Positions 1-12,494 of a stretch of 64,000 nt of DNA are shown here, one piece after another. Within the stretch, counting starts at the first letter, position 1, and each line of letters begins with the position of its first letter. The stretch spans positions 23,399,839 to 23,463,838 of the forward strand of contig CM049316.1 of assembly GCA_026874595.1 (NCBI GenBank), read 5' to 3'. Position numbers and translations under genes: made by a program. This DNA is from Sipunculus nudus. Lineage: Eukaryota > Annelida > Sipuncula > Golfingiida > Sipunculidae. Under the pieces are notes generated by a model that did no database searches, was not told the DNA's origin, and worked only from the letters and a program-made list of their open reading frames with translations.

Positions 1-1793
1 GAAATAGCAAGCAAAAAATTAATCCTGATATTCTGATGGTCATTTGTTTCCTGGTTTTCTTTAGGAGGGTTGTCCGGCGTATTTGAGCGAGTGTCCTTAT
101 TGAGGAAGGGGGGGGGGATAAGTCTTGAATACATGACTCCGTAGGCATTGTGCTGGTAGCCTAACTTGAGTCGTGATAAAAGCCATACGGGGGAATGTAC
201 TGCAACATTCATCTATTCTGTTGCATTGTTACCGTGGTCTACGAGTGATGAATTAACACAAAAGAACACGTGAACTCACAAACCAATCCGCAAATCCGTT
301 TCTATGGAATCGATTCTTTTCCTGTATCGCGTACAAGTTAGTTATCATCCAGTACCCTGTGCGAGCCATGTTTGTATTCATGCGCTCAGAAATTCAATAA
401 ACAGGCAGAGACATTAACCAATATGCTGAGTTAAAATTTAAATTGGTGTTGTTATTAAGTATTTAAAAAAAAATGATGTGTCTGTTCAAGTGACAGCCTA
501 CTTGTAGACCATGAGGCTTTGTCAAAAATGATGATAATATATGCATCCTCAAAGCGCTTTACAGTGCGATCCTTGTTGAAAAATGTTAAGGCACACTGAC
601 GGCAGTACTCTGGTCCTAGACTCTCTATGTCAGAGGGCCAAAATGGGCTGGGGGGGGGGGGGGGGGGGTTAGTTTCGTCGGTACTCCTTTAGACTGTCCC
701 CGTCAGTTTTTTTTTTCAGGGGAAAGCCTCTTTCAAATTGGGATATGAAACACTGGATCCAAACACATGTGAAATATTTATTAAATATACGTGATTTACT
801 AACCATCGGGTCGGAGTTTACTAACCTTGCCTTCGGTTGTAGACTCAGGCTCCTTCAGGTCATGGTTTTTATATTTAGCCGGGTCACACTTACACAACGC
901 CTCATAACATCTCTGACCGGCCTTACTGCACCCACACCGATTTATGAAGCACATTGCTGTCCCTTTGTCCGTCTTACAAACACAACCACGTTTCGGCGGC
1001 TGAGCTGAATCCTCCTAATGCACGGCAAATATTGTAAAAAAAAAATATTTTAGATGCCGCAACTAGTCTTGTATGTGAGAGTGTCATTGAAGATGTATAG
1101 TCATATAAAATTTCAGGCAGATAAATCAAACCATTCTTGAGCTATGTGAACAGATGTATGAAACCCAAAACATTGTAGGTGGCGCCACAGGTCTTGTATT
1201 TTACACAGTTATCCGAGATGTATAAATATGCCTAATGTCTAGGTGATATGTAAAATCGCTATTCAGAAATATGCAGGGATATACACTGCCAAAATAATTG
1301 TAGGTGGCGCAACCAGTCTTGTATATGATAAAGTTATCCGGGATGTAGAAATATGCACAATTGTAGGATGATATATCAAATCCCTTAAGGCTACCATATT
1401 TGTCACACACGTAATACGCAGTTGTCACAAGGGGCGTAACACATTATAGACCCAGTTACCTCCGTACCTCATAGAAATAGTAGCATACATCCCATAACAG
1501 GGATGGTGACAAATTACCTTTGTCCCCCTCACTTTTAAGGGGATAAAACTATTTTTAAATTTCGAGTTAATCCAGTCAATCAATTTATATAGTTTCGTTT
1601 TATTTTGTTCAATGATATTTCAATTATAGATCTCATATTGAGAACATTTAGGATATTGAATGTGTCAGCTGCCTCACTGTATTGGTAAAAATGTTAACCC
1701 ATGTTTTAGAATGATTAAAACTTATGATAAGTTTAATTCTGAAAATTTTACAAAAACATTTCACATGATGAAAGTAATATATTTCATAATAGC
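1..1793. repeat. Satellite monomer 1 (long form)
   Basis: Long form; variant set gcaagcA / ggcg / gagg near its start, which recurs in monomers 3, 10, 12 and 14. It holds one of the longest G tracts of the array (19 G at 650-668). Confidence 0.93.
1053..1425. repeat. Internal ~124-bp triplicate inside the monomer (shown in monomer 1)
   Basis: Three degenerate subrepeats start at about 1053, 1175 and 1300. They share the pattern g(g/c)cgc-ac(c/a)(a/g)gtcttgta, then ...gatgta.a.atatg, and are spaced 122 and 125 bp apart. The same triplet recurs at the same place in every other monomer. It shows that the monomer was itself built partly from an older short tandem unit. Confidence 0.7.
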
Positions 1794-3566
1794 GAAATAG
1801 CAAGCGAAAAATTAATCCTGATATTCTGATGGTCATTTGTTTCCTGGTTTTCTTTAGGAGGGTTGTCCGGAGTATTTGAGCGAGTGTCCTTATTGATGAA
1901 GGGGGGGGGGATAAGTCTTGAATACATGACTCCGTAGGCATTGTGCTGGTAGCCTAACTTGAGTCGTGATAAAAGCCATACGGGGGAATGTACTGCAACA
2001 TTCATCTATTCTGTTGCATTGTTACCGTGGTCTACGAGTGATGAATTAACACAAAAGAACACGTGAACTCACAAACCAATCCGCAAATCCGTTTCTATGG
2101 AATCGATTCTTTTCCTGTATCGCGTACAAGTTAGTTATCATCCGGTACCCTGTGCGAGCCATGTTTGTATTCATGCGCTCAGAAATTCAATAAACAGGCA
2201 GAGACATTAACCAATATGCTGAGTTAAAATTTAAATTGGTGTTGGTGTTGTTATTAAGTATTTTAAAAAAATGATGTGTCTGTTCAAGTGACAGCCTACT
2301 TGTAGACCATGAGGCTTTGTCAAAAATGATGATAATATATGCATCCTCAAAGCGCTTTACAGTGCGATCCTTGTTGAAAAATGTTAAGGCACACTGACGG
2401 CAGTACTCTGGTCCTAGACTCTCTATGTCAGAGGGCCAAAATGGGCGGAGGGGGGGGGGGGTTAGTTTCGTCGATACTCCTTTAGACTGTCCCCGTCAGT
2501 TTTTTTTTTCAGGGGAAAGCCTCTTCCAAATTGGGATATGAAACACTGGATCCAAACACATGGGAAATATTTATTAAATATACGTGATTTACTAACCATC
2601 GGGTCGGAGTTTACTAACCTTGCCTTCGGTTGTAGACTCAGGCTCCTTCAGGTCATGGTTTTTACATTTAGCCGGGTCACACTTACACAACGCCTCATCA
2701 CATCTCTGACCGGCCTTACTGCACCCACACCGATTTATGAAGCACATTGCTGTCCCTTAGTCCGTCTTACAAACACAACCACGTTTCGGCGGCTGAGCTG
2801 AATCCTCCTAATGCACGGCAAATATTGTAAAAAAAAATATTTTAGATGCCGCAACTAGTCTTGTGTGTGAGAGTGTCATTGAAGATGTATAGTCATATAA
2901 AATTTCAGGCAGATAAATCAAACCATTCTTGAGCTATGTGAACAGATGTATGAAACCCAAAACATTGCAGGTGGTCTTGTATTTTACACAGTCATCCGAG
3001 ATGTATAAATATGCCTAATGTCTAGGTGATATGTAAAATCGCTATTCAGAAATATGCAGGGATATACACTGCCAAAATAATTGTAGGTGGCGCGACCAGT
3101 CTTGTATATGATAAAGTTATCTGGGATGTAGAAATATGCACAATTGTAGGATGATATATCAAATCCCTTGAGGCTACCATATTTGTCACACACGTTATAC
3201 GCATTTGTCACAAGGGGCGTAACACATTATAGACCCAGTTACCTCCGTACCTCATAGAAATAGTAGCATACATCCCATAACAGGGATGGTGACAAGTTAC
3301 CTTTGTCCCCCTCACTTTTATGGGGATAAAACTATTTTTAAATTTCGAGTTAATCCAGTCCATCAATTTATATAGTTTCGTTTTATTTTGTTCAATGATA
3401 TTTCAATTATAGATCTCATATTGAGAACATTTAGGATATTGAATGTGTCAGCTGCCTCGCTGTATTGGTAAAAATGTTAACCCATGATTAAAACTTATGA
3501 TAAGTTTAATTCTGAAAATTTTACAAAAACATTTCACATGATGAAAGTAATATATTTCATAATAGC
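1794..3566. repeat. Satellite monomer 2 (short form)
   Basis: Lacks the 10-bp insert near 3485. It also has a private ~7-bp loss in the second internal subrepeat near 2968 (the cgccaca segment is missing). Confidence 0.93.
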
Positions 3567-5354
3567 GAAATAGCAAGCAAAAAATTAATCCTGATATTCT
3601 GATGGTCATTTGTTTCCTGGTTTTCTTTAGGAGGGTTGTCCGGCGTATTTGAGCGAGTGTCCTTATTGAGGAAGGGGGGGGGGGGGGGATAAGTCTTGAA
3701 TACATGACTCCGTAGGCATTGTGCTGGTAGCCTAACTTGAGTCGTGATAAAAGCCATACGGGGGAATGTACTGCAACATTCATCTATTCTGTTGCATTGT
3801 TACCGTGGTCTACGAGTGATGAATTAACACAAAAGAACACGTGAACTCACAAACCAATCCGCAAATCCGTTTCTATGGAATCGATTCTTTTCCTGTATCG
3901 CGTACAAGTTAGTTATCATCCAGTACCCTGTGCGAGCCATGTTTGAATTCATGCGCTCAGAAATTCAATAAACAGGCAGAGACATTAACCAATATGCTGA
4001 GTTAAAATTTAAATTGGTGTTGTTATTAAGTATTTAAAAAAAAATGATGTGTCTGTTCAAGTGACAGCCTACTTGTAGACCATGAGGCTTTGTCAAAAAT
4101 GATGATAATATATGCATCCTCAAAGCGCTTTACAGTGCGATCCTTGTTGAAAAATGTTAAGGCACACTGACGGCAGTACTCTGGTCCTAGACTCTCTATG
4201 TCAGAGGGCCAAAATGGGCGGGGAGGGGGGTTAGTTTCGTCGGTACTCCTTTAGACTGTCCCCGTCAGTTTTTTTTCAGGGGAAAGCCTCTTTCAAATTG
4301 GGATATGAAACACTGGATCCAAACACATGGGAAATATTTATTAAATACACGTGATTTACTAACCATCGGGTCGGAGTTTACTAACCTTGCCTTCGGTTGT
4401 AGACTCAGGCTCCTTCAGGTCATGGTTTTTACATTTAGCCGGGTCACACTTACACAACGCCTCATCACATCTCTGACCGGCCTTACTGCACCCACACCGA
4501 TTTATGAAGCACATTGCTGTCCCTTTGTCCGTCTTACAAACACAACCACGTTTCGGCGGCTGAGCTGAATCCTCCTAATGCACGGCAAATATTGTAAAAA
4601 AAAAAATATTTTAGATGCCGCAACTAGTCTTGTGTGTGAGAGTGTCATTGAAGATGTATAGTCATATAAAATTTCAGGCAGATAAATCAAACCATTCTTG
4701 AGATATGTGAACAGATGTATGAAACCCAAAACATTGTAGGTGGCGCCACAGGTCTTGTATTTTACACAGTTATCCGAGATGTATAAATATGCCTAATGTC
4801 TAGGTGATATGTAAAATCGCTATTCAGAAATATGCAGGGATATACACTGCCAAAATTATTGTAGGTGGCGCAACCAGTCTTGTATATGATAAAGTTATCC
4901 GGGATGTAGAAATATGCACAATTGTAGGATGATATATCAAATCCCTTAAGGCTACCATATTTGTCACACACGTAATACGCAGTTGTCACAAGGGGCGTAA
5001 CACATTATAGACCCAGTTACCTCCGTACCTCATGGAAATAGTAGCATACATCCCATAACAGGGATGGTGACAAATTACCTTTGTCCCCCTCACTTTTAAG
5101 GGGATAAAACTATTTTTAAATTTCGAGTTAATCCAGTCAATCAATTTATATAGTTTCGTTTTATTTTGTTCAATGATATTTCAATTATAGATCTCATATT
5201 GAGAACATTTAGGATATTGAATGTGTCAGCTGCCTCACTGTATTGGTAAAAATGTTAACCCATGTTTTAGAATGATTAAAACTTATGATAAGTTTAATTC
5301 TGAAAATTTTACAAAAACATTTCACATGATGAAAGTAATATATTTCATAATAGC
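3567..5354. repeat. Satellite monomer 3 (long form)
   Basis: Long form with the gcaagcA / ggcg / gagg variant set. Its second G tract (near 4218-4230) is short and interrupted by an A, unlike the uninterrupted tracts of most copies. Confidence 0.93.
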
Positions 5355-7128
5355 GAAATAGCAAGCGAAAAATCAATCCTGATATTCTGATGGTCATTTG
5401 TTTCCTGGTTTTCTTTAGGAGGGTTGTCCGGAGTATTTGAGCGAGTGTCCTTATTGATGAAGGGGGGGGGGGGGATAAGTCTTGAATACATGACTCCGTA
5501 GGCATTGTGCTGGTAGCCTAACTTGAGTCGTGATAAAAGCCATACGGGGGAATGTACTGCAACATTCATCTATTCTGTTGCATTGTTACCGTGGTCTACG
5601 AGTGATGAATTAACACAAAAGAACACGTGAACTCACAAACCAATCCGCAAATCCGTTTCTATGGAATCGATTCTTTTCCTGTATCGCGTACAAGTTAGTT
5701 ATCATCCAGTACCCTGTGCGAGCCATGTTTGTATTCATGCGCTCAGAAATTCAATAAACAGGCAGAGACATTAACCAATATGCTGAGTTAAAATTTAAAT
5801 TGGTGTTGGTGTTGTTATTAAGTATTTAAAAAAAATGATGTGTCTGTGCAAGTGACAGCCTACTTGTAGACCATGAGGCTTTGTCAAAAATGATGATAAT
5901 ATATGCATCCTCAAAGCGCTTTACAGTGCGATCCTTGTTGAAAAATGTTAAGGCACACTGACGGCAGTACCCTATGTCAGAGGGCCAAAATGGGCGGAGG
6001 GGGGGGGGGGGGTTAGTTTCGTCGGTACTCCTTTAGACTGTCCCCGTCAGTTTTTTTTTTTTCAGGGGAAAGCCTCTTCCAAATTGGGATATGAAACACT
6101 GGATCCAAACACATGGGAAATATTTATTAAATATACGTGATTTACTAACCATCGGGTCGGAGTTTACTAACCTTGCCTTCGGTTGTAGACTCAGGCTCCT
6201 TCAGGTCATGGTTTTTACATTTAGCCGGGTCACACTTACACAACGCCTCATCACATCTCTGACCGGCCTTACTGCACCCACACCGATTTATGAAGCACAT
6301 TGCTGTCCCTTTGTCCGTCTTACAAACACAACCACGTTTCGGCGGCTGAGCTGAATCCTCCTAATGCACGGCAAATATTGTAAAAAAAAATATTTTAGAT
6401 GCCGCAACTAGTCTTGTGTGTGAGAGTGTCATTGAAGATGTATAGTCATATAAAATTTCAGGCAGATAAATCAAACCATTCTTGAGCTATGTGAACAGAT
6501 GTATGAAACCCAAAACATTGTAGGTGGCGCCACAGGTCTTGTATTTTACACAGTCATCCGAGATGTATAAATATGCCTAATGTCTAGGTGATATGTAAAA
6601 TCGCTATTCAGAAATATGCAGGGATATACACTGCCAAAATAATTGTAGGTGGCGCGACCAGTCTTGTATATGATAAAGTTATCCGGGATGTAGAAATATG
6701 CACAATTGTAGGATGATATATCAAATCCCTGGAGGCTACCATATTTGTCACACACGTTATACGCATTTGTCACAAGGGGCGTAACACATTATAGACCCAG
6801 TTACCTCCGTACCTCATAGAAATAGTAGCATACATCCCATAACAGGGATGGTGACAAGTTACCTTTGTCCCCCTCACTTTTATGGGGATAAAACTATTTT
6901 TAAATTTCGAGTTAATCCAGTCAATCAATTTATATAGTTTCGTTTTATTTTGTTCAATGATATTTCAATTATAGATCTCATATTGAGAACATTTAGGATA
7001 TTGAATGTGTCAGCTGCCTCGCTGTATTGGTAAAAATGTTAACCCATGATTAAAACTTATGATAAGTTTAATTCTGAAAATTTTACAAAAACATTTCACA
7101 TGATGAAAGTAATATATTTCATAATAGC
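5355..7128. repeat. Satellite monomer 4 (short form)
   Basis: Short form. Carries a 15-nt deletion after gcagtac near 5968 that is shared only with monomer 6, marking the two as products of one duplication. Confidence 0.93.
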
Positions 7129-8924
7129 GAAATAGCAAGCGAAAAATTAATCCTGATATTCTGATGGTCATTTGTTTCCTGGTTTTCTTTAGGAGGGTTG
7201 TCCGGAGTATTTGAGCGAGTGTCCTTATTGAGGAAGGGGGGGGGGATAAGTCTTGAATACATGACTCCGTAGGCATTGTGCTGGTAGCCTAACTTGAGTC
7301 GTGATAAAAGCCATACGGGGGAATGTACTGCAACATTCATCTATTCTGTTGCATTGTTACCGTGGTCTACGAGTGATGAATTAACACAAAAGAACACGTG
7401 AACTCACAAACCAATCCGCAAATCCGTTTCTATGGAATCGATTCTTTTCCTGTATCGTGTACAAGTTAGTTATCATCAAGTACCCTGTGCGAGCCATGTT
7501 TGAATTCATGCGCTCAGAAATTCAATAAACAGGCAGAGACATTAACCAATATGCTGAGTTAAAATTTAAATTGGTGTTGGTGTTGTTATTAAGTATTAAA
7601 AAAAAAAATGATGTGTCTGTTCAAGTGACAGCCTACTTGTAGACCATGAGCCTTTGTCAAAACTGATGATAATATATGCATCCTCAAATCGCTTTACAGT
7701 GCGATCCTTGCTGAAAAATGTTAAGGCACACTGACGGCAGTACCCTGGTCCTAGACTCTCTATGTCAGAGGGCCAAAATGGGCGGGGGGGGGGGGGGGGT
7801 TAGTTTCGTCGGTACTCCTTTAGACTGTCCCCGTCAGTTTTTTTTTTTCAGGGGAAAGCTTCTTTCAAATTGGGATATGAAACACTGGATCCAAACACAA
7901 GGGAAATATTTATTAAATATACGTGATTTACTAACCATCGGGTCGGAGTTTACTAACCTTGCCTTCGGTTGTAGACTCAGGCTCCTTCAGGTCATGGTTT
8001 TTACATTTAGCCGGGTCACACTTACACAACGCCTCATCACATCTCTGACCGGCCTTACTGCACCCACACCGATTTATGAAGCACATTGCTGTCCCTTTGT
8101 CCGTCTTACAAACACAACCACGTTTCGGCGGCTGAGTTGAATCCTCCTAATGCACGGCAAATATTGTAAAAAAAAAAATATTTTAGATGCCTCAACTAGT
8201 CGTGTGTGAGAGTGTCATTGAAGATGTATAGTCATATAAAATTTCAGGCAGATAAATCAAACCATTCTTGAGCTATGTGAACAAATGTATGAAACCCAAA
8301 ACATTGTAGGTGGCGCCACAGGTCTTGTATTTTACACAGTTAGCCGAGATGTATAAATATGCCTAATGTCTAGGTGATATGTAAAATCGCTATTCAGAAA
8401 TATGCAGGGATATACACTGCCAAAATTATTGTAGGTGGGGCGACCAGTCTTGTATATGATAAAGTTATCCGGGATGTAGAAATATGCACAATTGTAGGAT
8501 GATATATCAAATCCCTTGAGGCTACCATATTTGTCACACACGTAAAACGCAGTTGTCACAAGGGGCGTAACACATTATAGACCCAGTTACCTCCGTACCT
8601 CATAGAAATAGTAGCATACATCCCATAACAGGGATGGTGACAAATTACCTTTGTCCCCCTCACTTTTATGGGGATAAAACTATTTTTAAATTTCGAGTTA
8701 ATCCAGTCAATCAATTTATATAGTTTCGTTTTATTTTGTTCAATGATATTTCAATTAAAGATCTCATATTGAGAACATTTAGGATATTGAATGTGTCAGC
8801 TGCCTCACTGTATTGGTAAAAATGTTAACCCATGTTTTAGAATGATTAAAACTTATGATAAGTTTAATTCTGAAAATTTTACAAAAACATTTCACATGAT
8901 GAAAGTAATATATTTCATAATAGC
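7129..8924. repeat. Satellite monomer 5 (long form)
   Basis: Long form. Shares catcaagtacc, tgaattcatg, gagcctttgtc and an aagctt site before the 87-codon frame with monomer 7. With monomer 4 it forms a 3570-bp dimer. Confidence 0.93.
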
Positions 8925-10695
8925 GAAATAGCAAGCGAAAAATTAATCCTGATATTCTGATGGTCATTTGTTTCCTGGTTTTCTTTAGGAGGGTTGTCCG
9001 GAGTATTTGAGCGAGTGTCCTTATTGATTAAGGGGGGGGGGGGGATAAGTCTTGAATACATGACTCCGTAGGCATTGTGCTGGTAGCCTAACTTGAGTCG
9101 TGATAAAAGCCATACGGGGGAATGTACTGCAACATTCATCTATTCTGTTGCATTGTTACCGTGGTCTACGAGTGATGAATTAACACAAAAGAACACGTGA
9201 ACTCACAAACCAATCCGCAAATCCGTTTCTATGGAATCGATTCTTTTCCTGTATCGCGTACAAGTTAGTTATCATCCAGTACCCTGTGCGAGCCATGTTT
9301 GTATTCATGCGCTCAGAAATTCAATAAACAGGCAGAGACATTAACCAATATGCTGAGTTAAAATTTAAATTGGTGTTGGTGTTGTTATTAAGTATTTAAA
9401 AAAAATGATGTGTCTGTGCAAGTGACAGCCTACTTGTAGACCATGAGGCTTTGTCAAAAATGATGATAATATATGCATCCTCAAAGCGCTTTACAGTGCG
9501 ATCCTTGTTGAAAATGTTAAGGCACACTGACGGCAGTACCCTATGTCAGAGGGCCAAAATGGGCGGAGGGGGGGGGGGGGTTAGTTTCGTCGGTACTCCT
9601 TTAGACTGTCCCCGTCAGTTTTTTTTTTTCAGGGGAAAGCCTCTTCCAAATTGGGATATGAAACACTGGATCCAAACACATGGGAAATATTTATTAAATA
9701 TACGTGATTTACTAACCATCGGGTCGGAGTTTACTAACCTTGCCTTCGGTTGTAGACTCAGGCTCCTTCAGGTCATGGTTTTTACATTTAGCCGGGTCAC
9801 ACTTACACAACGCCTCATCACATCTCTGACCGGCCTTACTGCACCCACACCGATTTATGAAGCACATTGCTGTCCCTTTGTCCGTCTTACAAACACAACC
9901 ACGTTTCGGCGGCTGAGCTGAATCCTCCTAATGCACGGCAAATATTGTAAAAAAAAATATTTTAGATGCCGCAACTAGTCTTGTGTGTGAGAGTGTCATT
10001 GAAGATGTATAGTCATATAAAATTTCAGGCAGATAAATCAAACCATTCTTGAGCTATGTGAACAGATGTATGAAACCCAAAACATTGTAGGTGGCGCCAC
10101 AGGTCTTGTATTTTACACAGTCATCCGAGATGTATAAATATGCCTAATGTCTAGGTGATATGTAAAATCGCTATTCAGAAATATGCAGGGATATACACTG
10201 CCAAAATAATTGTAGGTGGCGCGACCAGTCTTGTATATGATAAAGTTATCCGGGATGTAGAAATATGCACAATTGTAGGATGATATATCAAATCCCTGGA
10301 GGCTACCATATTTGTCACACACGTTATACGCATTTGTCACAAGGGGCGTAACACATTATAGACCCAGTTACCTCCGTACCTCATAGAAATAGTAGCATAC
10401 ATCCCATAACAGGGATGGTGACAAGTTACCTTTGTCCCCCTCACTTTTATGGGGATAAAACTATTTTTAAATTTCGAGTTAATCCAGTCAATCAATTTAT
10501 ATAGTTTCGTTTTATTTTGTTCAATGATATTTCAATTATAGATCTCATATTGAGAACATTTAGGATATTGAATGTGTCAGCTGCCTCGCTGTATTGGTAA
10601 AAATGTTAACCCATGATTAAAACTTATGATAAGTTTAATTCTGAAAATTTTACAAAAACATTTCACATGATGAAAGTAATATATTTCATAATAGC
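8925..10695. repeat. Satellite monomer 6 (short form)
   Basis: Short form; near copy of monomer 4, including the 15-nt deletion near 9538. Dimer 6+7 is again 3570 bp, the same length as dimer 4+5. Confidence 0.93.
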
Positions 10696-12494
10696 GAAAT
10701 AGCAAGCGAAAAATTAATCCTGATATTCTGATGGTCATTTGTTTCCTGGTTTTCTTTAGGAGGGTTGTCCGGAGTATTTGAGCGAGTGTCCTTATTGAGG
10801 AAGGGGGGGGGGGGGGATAAGTCTTGAATACATGACTCCGTAGCATTGTGCTGGTAGCCTAACTTGAGTCGTGATAAAAGCCATACGGGGGAATGTACTG
10901 CAACATTCATCTATTCTGTTGCATTGTTACCGTGGTCTACGAGTGATGAATTAACACAAAAGAACACGTGAACTCACAAACCAATCCGCAAATCCGTTTC
11001 TATGGAATCGATTCTTTTCCTGTATCGCGTACAAGTTAGTTATCATCAAGTACCCTGTGCGAGCCATGTTTGAATTCATGCGCTCAGAAATTCAATAAAC
11101 AGGCAGAGACATTAACCAATATGCTGAGTTAAAATTTAAATTGGTGTTGGTGTTGTTATTAAGTATTAAAAAAAAAAATGATGTGTCTGTTCAAGTGACA
11201 GCCTACTTGTAGACCATGAGCCTTTGTCAAAAATGATGATAATATATGCATCCTCAAATCGCTTTACAGTGCGATCCTTGTTGAAAAATGTTAAGGCACA
11301 CTGACGGCAGTACCCTGGTCCTAGACTCTCTATGTCAGAGGGCCAAAATGGGCGGGGGGGGGGGGGGGTTAGTTTCGTCGGTACTCCTTTAGACTGTCCC
11401 CGTCAGTTTTTTTTTATTCAGGGGAAAGCTTCTTTCAAATTGGGATATGAAACACTGGATCCAAACACATGGGAAATATTTATTAAATATACGTGATTTA
11501 CTAACCATCGGGTCGGAGTTTACTAACCTTGCCTTCGGTTGTAGACTCAGGCTCCTTCAGGTCATGGTTTTTACATTTAGCCGGGTCACACTTACACAAC
11601 GCCTCATCGCATCTCTGACCGGCCTTACTGCACCCACACCGATTTATGAAGCACATTGCTGTCCCTTTGTCCGTCTTACAAACACAACCACGTTTCGGCG
11701 GCTGAGTTGAATCCTCCTAATGCACGGCAAATATTGTAAAAAAAAATATTTTAGATTCCGCAACTAGTCTTGTGTGTGAGAGTGTCATTGAAGATGTATA
11801 GTCATATAAAATTTCAGGCAGATAAATCAAACCATTCTTGAGTTATGTGAACAGATGTATGAAACCCAAAACATTGTAGGTTGCGCCACAGGTCTTGTAT
11901 TTTACACAGTTAGCCGAGATGTATAAATATGCCTAATGTCTAGGTGATATGTAAAATCGCTATTCAGAAATATGCAGGGATATACACTGCCAAAATTATT
12001 GTAGTTGGCGCGACCAGTCTTGTATATGATAAAGTTATCCGGGATGTAGAAATATGCACAATTGTAGGATGATATATCAAATCCCTTGAGGCTACCATAT
12101 TTGTCACACACGTAATACGCAGTTGTCACAAGGGGCGTAACACATTATAGACCCAGTTACCTCCGTACCTCATAGAAATAGTAGCATACATCCCATAACA
12201 GGGATGGTGACAAATTACCTTTGTCCCCCTCACTTTTAAGGGGATAAAACTATTTTTAAATTTCGAGTTAATCCAGTCAATCAATTTATATAGTTTCGTT
12301 TTATTTTGTTCAATGATATTTCAATTATAGATCTCATATTGAGAACATTTAGGATATTGAATGTGTCAGCTGCCTCACTGTATTGGTAAAAATGTTAACC
12401 CATGTTTAAGAATGATTAAAACTTATGATAAGTTTAATTCTGAAAATTTTACAAAAACATTTCACATGATGAAAGTAATATATTTCATAATAGC
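10696..12494. repeat. Satellite monomer 7 (long form)
   Basis: Long form with a private gtttaag variant of the 10-bp insert (near 12403) and a 1-nt loss in gtaggcattg near 10843. Otherwise a near copy of monomer 5. Confidence 0.93.

Noticed and set aside
745-1008. 87-codon plus-strand ORF repeated in the satellite monomers, sometimes fused to a Gly-rich N-terminus (for example 7718-8140)
   Set aside because: The differences I can read between copies are mostly replacements, the Gly run is just the poly-G tract in frame, and monomer 15 is frameshifted. The frame is a by-product of repeat homogeneity.
1648-2005. Overlapping Pro-rich minus-strand ORFs across monomer borders
   Set aside because: The Pro run is the poly-G tract read in reverse. 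Frames switch between copies whenever the G count changes, so no stable product exists.
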